Source: Candidatus Ecksteinia adelgidicola
Lineage (GTDB): Bacteria > Pseudomonadota > Gammaproteobacteria > Enterobacterales > Enterobacteriaceae
Assembly: GCA_020541345.1 (NCBI GenBank)
Contig: CP045239.1
Coordinates: forward strand, 868,001-932,000
DNA length: 64,000 bases
Reading direction: 5' to 3'
The notes under the pieces are model-generated. The model was given only the letters and a program-made list of their open reading frames with translations. It was not told the DNA's origin and did not search any database. Positions 59,675 to 64,000 of this stretch are shown here, in pieces. Made by a program: the position numbers and the translations under genes. Position 1 is the stretch's first letter. Each line of letters begins with the position of its first letter.

Positions 59675-61012
59675 TTATAATTTATTTTTTTTTAGATAAT
59701 AAATATTTATTTTACCATATTGAAATTGTTTATCATTTACAATGTTTTTCTGTAATTTAATATTGGTTTTTATGCCATCAATAATAATTTCTGATAATGC
59801 ATTTTTCATTCGAATAATTGCGATTTTACGATTTTCACCATAAGTTATTAATTTCCCAATCATAGAGTCATAGTATGATGGTACAGTATAATTAGTATAA
59901 ATATGAGATTCCCAACGAACTCCAAAACCACCAGGAGTATGAAAACGAGTAATTTTACCTGGACTTGGCAAAAAAGTGTTCGGATCTTCAGCATTAATAC
60001 GACATTCTAATGCATGTCCTCGAATTTGTACTTCATGCTGTTTTATTGATAATGGTAAACCAGCAGCAATATAAAATTGTTCTTTAATTAAATCTATACC
60101 AGTAATCATTTCAGTTATTGTATGCTCAACTTGAATACGCGTATTCATCTCAATAAAATAAAACTGATTGTTTTCATATAAAAATTCAAAAGTACCTGCT
60201 CCTCGATAACCTATGTCTATACATACTTTTACACAACATTGACCGATATAATCACGTATTTTTGATGTAATACCTAATGCTGGTGCTTCTTCTACTACTT
60301 TTTGATAATGACGCTGTATAGAGCAGTCACGTTCTCCTAAATAAATAACATGACCATAATTGTCAGCTAATATCTGAATTTCAATATGACGCGGTTTTGT
60401 TAAAAATTTTTCCATATAAATGGTATCATTATTAAAAAATAATTTAGCTTCCTTTTTTGTAATATTAATTGAATGTTCAAGTTCTTGATCATTCAATACA
60501 ATACACATACCTCGTCCTCCGCCTCCACTAGATGTTTTAATAATTACAGGATATCCAATATGTTGAGCTACATTATAATTTTTGTTCATGTCATTTGTTA
60601 ATGCACCATCTGATCCAGGAATGCAGGGTATACCTATTCTCTTCATGGTACTAATTGCAGATATTTTATCACCCATTAATCGAATAGATTTAGGTTTTGG
60701 TCCAATAAAAACAAATCCAGAGCGTTCGACTTGTTCAGCAAAATCAGCATTTTCAGATAAAAAACCATAGCCAGGATGAATTGCTACTGCACCAGTAATT
60801 TCAGCTGCAGAAATAATAGCTGGAATATTTAAATAACTTTTCATTGATATAGAAGGACCAATGCATACAGTCTCATCTGCTAAAAGTACATGTTTTAAAT
60901 TACGATCTATTAAAGAATGCACTGCAACAGTTTTAATTCCAAGTTCTTTACAAGCTCTTAAAATACGGAGTGCAATTTCTCCACGATTTGCAATAACAAC
61001 TTTGTTAAACAT
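59675..61012 (-). CDS. accC: Acetyl-CoA carboxylase, biotin carboxylase subunit
   Basis: Carboxylates the biotin on AccB with bicarbonate and ATP, the entry to fatty acid synthesis. It has about 445 residues. ATP-grasp domain with the GGGGRGMC glycine loop and [10 protein letters not shown] active-site segment; the N-terminal [13 protein letters not shown] and C-terminal domains are complete. Starts at 61024 (overlapping the accB stop by one base) or 61012; I prefer 61012 ([11 protein letters not shown]) because GAGA lies six bases upstream and the family starts there. In VEHTITEM a Thr replaces the usual Pro. Operon aroQ-accB-accC. Confidence 0.97.
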   Translation of the reverse strand: MFNKVVIANRGEIALRILRACKELGIKTVAVHSLIDRNLKHVLLADETVCIGPSISMKSYLNIPAIISAAEITGAVAIHPGYGFLSENADFAEQVERSGFVFIGPKPKSIRLMGDKISAISTMKRIGIPCIPGSDGALTNDMNKNYNVAQHIGYPVIIKTSSGGGGRGMCIVLNDQELEHSINITKKEAKLFFNNDTIYMEKFLTKPRHIEIQILADNYGHVIYLGERDCSIQRHYQKVVEEAPALGITSKIRDYIGQCCVKVCIDIGYRGAGTFEFLYENNQFYFIEMNTRIQVEHTITEMITGIDLIKEQFYIAAGLPLSIKQHEVQIRGHALECRINAEDPNTFLPSPGKITRFHTPGGFGVRWESHIYTNYTVPSYYDSMIGKLITYGENRKIAIIRMKNALSEIIIDGIKTNIKLQKNIVNDKQFQYGKINIYYLKKNKL

Positions 61013-61023
61013 GAAATATCTCA

Positions 61024-61473
61024 TTATTCAATAATAACTAACGGTTCATTATATTCAACTGGTTGCCCATTTTCTACTAAAATAGCTTTAATAGTACCAG
61101 CTTGATCTGTTTCGATTTGATTCATCATTTTCATTGCTTCAATAAAACAAACGACATCACCAATCTTTATATTTTTTCCAATTGTTATTAAATCTTTTTC
61201 ATTTGGACTTAATTTTTTATAAAAAGTACCTACTATAGGAGAACGAATTATGTGTCCAGTAATAGATTCAGAAGGTAATATATTATTAGTTTTTTTAGAA
61301 AAAACTGTTTTTTTTTCTGTTGATAATTCACATTCTTTTTCTATACTTAAATAAGTTGGAATAGGTTTTATACGACTAATATAAATTGAGTCTTTACCTT
61401 CAGATATTTTTAATTCAGAAATATCTGACATTTCCACTAATTTAATTAATTTTTTTATTTTATGAATATCCAT
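61024..61473 (-). CDS. accB: Acetyl-CoA carboxylase, biotin carboxyl carrier protein
   Basis: Carries biotin between AccC and the carboxyltransferase. From ATG at 61473 ([10 protein letters not shown]) it has 149 residues; a TTG one codon earlier is possible. The N-terminal region and a short linker, lacking the Ala/Pro-rich stretch of E. coli, lead to the biotinyl domain with EAMKMMNQ (Lys115 is the biotin site). GGAAT lies upstream. accA and accD, for the other half-reaction, are not in the window. Confidence 0.96.
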   Translation of the reverse strand: MDIHKIKKLIKLVEMSDISELKISEGKDSIYISRIKPIPTYLSIEKECELSTEKKTVFSKKTNNILPSESITGHIIRSPIVGTFYKKLSPNEKDLITIGKNIKIGDVVCFIEAMKMMNQIETDQAGTIKAILVENGQPVEYNEPLVIIE

Positions 61474-61510
61474 CAATATGATTCCGTACTCTTATGTTTT
61501 TATAATAATA

Positions 61511-61960
61511 TCAAGTTTTTGATAAATAATTGTCAGCTGCTTGCAAAGCAAGTAAATAACCAATAGTACCTAAACCAGAAATGATACCTAATGCTACATC
61601 AGAAAAACAAGAGTAATGACGAAAAGATTCTCGTGTATATATATTAGATATATGAATTTCAATAAAAGGAATCTTTACTGCTAATAGTGCATCACGCATA
61701 GCTATACTAGTATGTGTAAATGCTGCTGGATTAATTAAGATAAAATCTTTATTATTGCGAGCTTGATGAATATAATTGATTAATTCATGTTCAGCATTAG
61801 ACTGAAAATGGCTGAGTGTAATATTTAATGTTAATGCCTTATTTTTTAAGTTTTCAATAATTTTTTCTAGTGTTTGTGTACCATATTTTTCTGGTTCACG
61901 TATTCCGAGAAGATTTAAATTTGGACCGTTAAGAAGTAAAATATTAAACATACTTGACAT
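61511..61960 (-). CDS. aroQ: 3-dehydroquinate dehydratase, type II
   Basis: Third step of the shikimate pathway to aromatic amino acids and chorismate. It has 149 residues. Type II motifs: [17 protein letters not shown] with the catalytic Arg and Tyr, NPAAFTHTS, and the histidine in EIHISN. E. coli uses the unrelated type I enzyme (AroD), while Yersinia and others have this gene upstream of accB as here. Its presence means that the pathway, or a host-supplying branch, may be retained. It heads the aroQ-accB-accC operon. Confidence 0.95.
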   Translation of the reverse strand: MSSMFNILLLNGPNLNLLGIREPEKYGTQTLEKIIENLKNKALTLNITLSHFQSNAEHELINYIHQARNNKDFILINPAAFTHTSIAMRDALLAVKIPFIEIHISNIYTRESFRHYSCFSDVALGIISGLGTIGYLLALQAADNYLSKT

Positions 61961-64000
61961 TTTATCTATCTCTAATAATAATTTTAAAAATAAAAAAATA
62001 ACTTTAATTTTTATAATATAATTTATTAAAATAAATATTTTTCATAAAAAAATAAAAATATTATTTGAAATCATAATATCATATAAATTTTTTTTAATTT
62101 AATAATTATTATGATAAATAATTAAGTATTACATGTAATCTTAATAAATTTATAGTAATAATATTTAAATATAAAACTAAAATATTGTATTTTTAATAAA
62201 AAGTTATATTATTTATACAAAAAATAAAAATTTGAATGTTGAAGAATTTAATAGAGATTTTGTTAAATCTTTTTCTATATTATAACTAAGATAATTAATA
62301 CATATTAAAAATTCATCAATATTAATATGCAACATAACATATAATACTGATAATATAAAAGTTATAAAATAACATTAACGTATTAAAATAATTTTTCTTT
62401 CTTTTATTATTTAAAATATTTTTTATAATTTTTTATGTAAAAATTAAATTTTTAATAACTTTGTTAAAAAAGTCTATCAAAAAACTTATTATTGATTTTA
62501 TCAAAAAGTAATATTTTTAGATGTGAAAAATAAAAAAATATGTTTCGTATATAATAAGATTAGAAATATAAGAATTACTTATAAAAATAATTGTCATAAC
62601 TATAGTAGTTATTTTGATTTAACATTAAGTAATGTTTAAGTTAAGAATAAGATAATTATAATTATATTTCTAATGTTTAATTTATGTAAATTATTTAATT
62701 ATATTATTTAAATTTAAAAAATAACTATTAATACATGAATATAATTTTTTATTTTATTATAAGAAAATAATAATATTAAAATGTATAAATAAATAAAAAT
62801 ATCTTTAGAATATTCTTAATAAATCTTATAAAATTAAAAATAAAATAAAAAAGTTATATTTTAACTATTAGATATCTTTAAATATAAAATTATATTATTT
62901 TAATTATATAAAATTTATCTTAATGTATTAGATCATGAATTATAATAAAGTAAAAGTTAAAAATAATAATTCATAAAAAAAAATAAAAATAATTTTCATT
63001 ATATACTAAAATTATACTAATAACGGATGATAACTATTTTTAAGGCTACATTAATAAATAGAAATAAATAAAAAAATTAACGTATCTTTTATAATGAAAT
63101 ATTAACTTAAGTAAAATCTATTATTTTTTTTACATCATAAAAAATAAAATAAAACATTTTAATAAAAATAATATTTATAACAAATTTTACTATATTTTTT
63201 TAAGAAAAAATTTAATTTTTACTAAATAATGCAGTTTACAAAAAAATAAATATTATATTGTAAATGTACTTCATAATACAATATAGATAAAACATATCTA
63301 TTATGTTTAAATATATTTTGAAATAATATAATATTTTTAATAACAAATAACATGTTAAATTATTTTAATATTTGTTTTAATTAATTTTATTTATGAAATA
63401 GAAATATTATATTTATTTTAAAATATAATAAAAACTATTTTTTATAAAATTTTTAATATGTATGTTTTAAACAATTTTTAAAAATATAAAACATAATGAT
63501 AGCATAAAATTTTTCAAATAAACGTTTAAATATTTTAATTGATATTAATAATGTTTTTTAGTTTAAAATAATATATCACTTAAAATTATTATTTTTATAT
63601 ATACAGTATTTATTAATTTCATACATTAAAAAAATAATATAAAAAATACTTGAAATAATATAAAAAATAAAATTTTTATAATGATTAACAATTTTAATAA
63701 ATTTATATAATTAAAATAATTAAAAACAACTATAATTTTTTATATCAAATATAGTAATAAATATTTATTTAATAATTTATATAAAAAATGTTTGTTACAA
63801 AATAATGATTAATTAACTATATAAAATCATTTTTTTAAAATATTAAAATAAATATTTTAATTTATTGTTATCATTAACATAAGTAATAAATTTTTATTTT
63901 GTTAAATCATATTATACTCAATGATATTTAAAATATATTAATCTTAATATTTTAAATATTTATTAATAATTTTAAATATTTATTAATATATATTAAATTT
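61961..64000. other. 2.0-kb spacer right of aroQ
   Basis: No gene or RNA seen to the window end. A 16-codon frame near 62,235-62,285 (NVEEFNRDFVKSFSIL) is too short to interpret. A 20-bp duplication lies at the right edge. Confidence 0.5.
63949..63988. repeat. 20-bp exact tandem duplication
   Basis: The unit ATTTTAAATATTTATTAATA occurs at 63949-63968 and again at 63969-63988 without a gap. Confidence 0.75.

Noticed and set aside
62235-62285. 16-codon frame NVEEFNRDFVKSFSIL
   Set aside because: Too short, no start codon with a ribosome binding site, and no neighbouring fragments to support a pseudogene.

Overview
This window looks like part of the chromosome of a long-term, vertically inherited bacterial symbiont, most likely of an insect. 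The base composition is extremely A+T-rich. Every recognisable protein is a conserved housekeeping protein that reads as a gammaproteobacterial (Enterobacterales-like) orthologue, and gene order still follows the enterobacterial pattern in blocks: lpxA-fabZ-lpxD-skp-bamA, cdsA-uppS-dxr-frr-pyrH-tsf-rpsB/map, thrS-infC-rpmI-rplT, atpBEFHAGDC-glmU-glmS and aroQ-accB-accC. FabV (not FabI) and a type II AroQ upstream of accB point to an ancestor outside the Escherichia/Salmonella group (inference). I cannot name the genus from sequence alone. I saw no insertion sequence, phage gene, CRISPR array, rRNA or tRNA.

The coding sequences I support add up to about 35 kb of 64 kb, a very low density for a reduced genome. 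The rest is nearly pure A/T spacer in blocks of up to 5.8 kb. Much of it seems to be decayed genes or slippage-expanded DNA: exact tandem duplications of 13-25 bp recur in the spacers, and two junctions with no gene between them in relatives (uppS-dxr, pyrH-tsf) have grown to 2.0 and 1.1 kb.

Layout. 1-16 kb, minus strand: lipid A and outer-membrane biogenesis, CDP-DAG and undecaprenyl-PP synthesis, the MEP enzyme Dxr, and translation genes frr, pyrH, tsf and rpsB. 16.4-25.2 kb, plus strand: map, an empty 4.8 kb stretch, then thrS-infC-rpmI-rplT. 25-38 kb: isolated plus-strand genes tkt, yciC, dusA and fabV among deserts. 38-45 kb, minus strand: full-length recB, and upstream of it a decayed recC. 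47.5-57.6 kb, plus strand: the complete F1Fo ATP synthase operon without atpI, then glmU-glmS. 58.5-62 kb, minus strand: bamE and aroQ-accB-accC.

Together the genes describe a cell that still builds a Gram-negative envelope (lipid A, BAM complex, phospholipid, UDP-GlcNAc), makes fatty acids, keeps a proton-driven ATP synthase and translates, while losing recombination repair and envelope-stress regulation.

Most notable observations: (1) cdsA is split by a one-base deficit in a T9 run, and one extra U in the transcript would restore a full-length protein; (2) recC survives only as a pseudogene beside an intact recB; (3) infC keeps the rare AUU start codon; (4) spacer DNA has grown where no gene was lost. 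I found no convincing undescribed multi-gene system.
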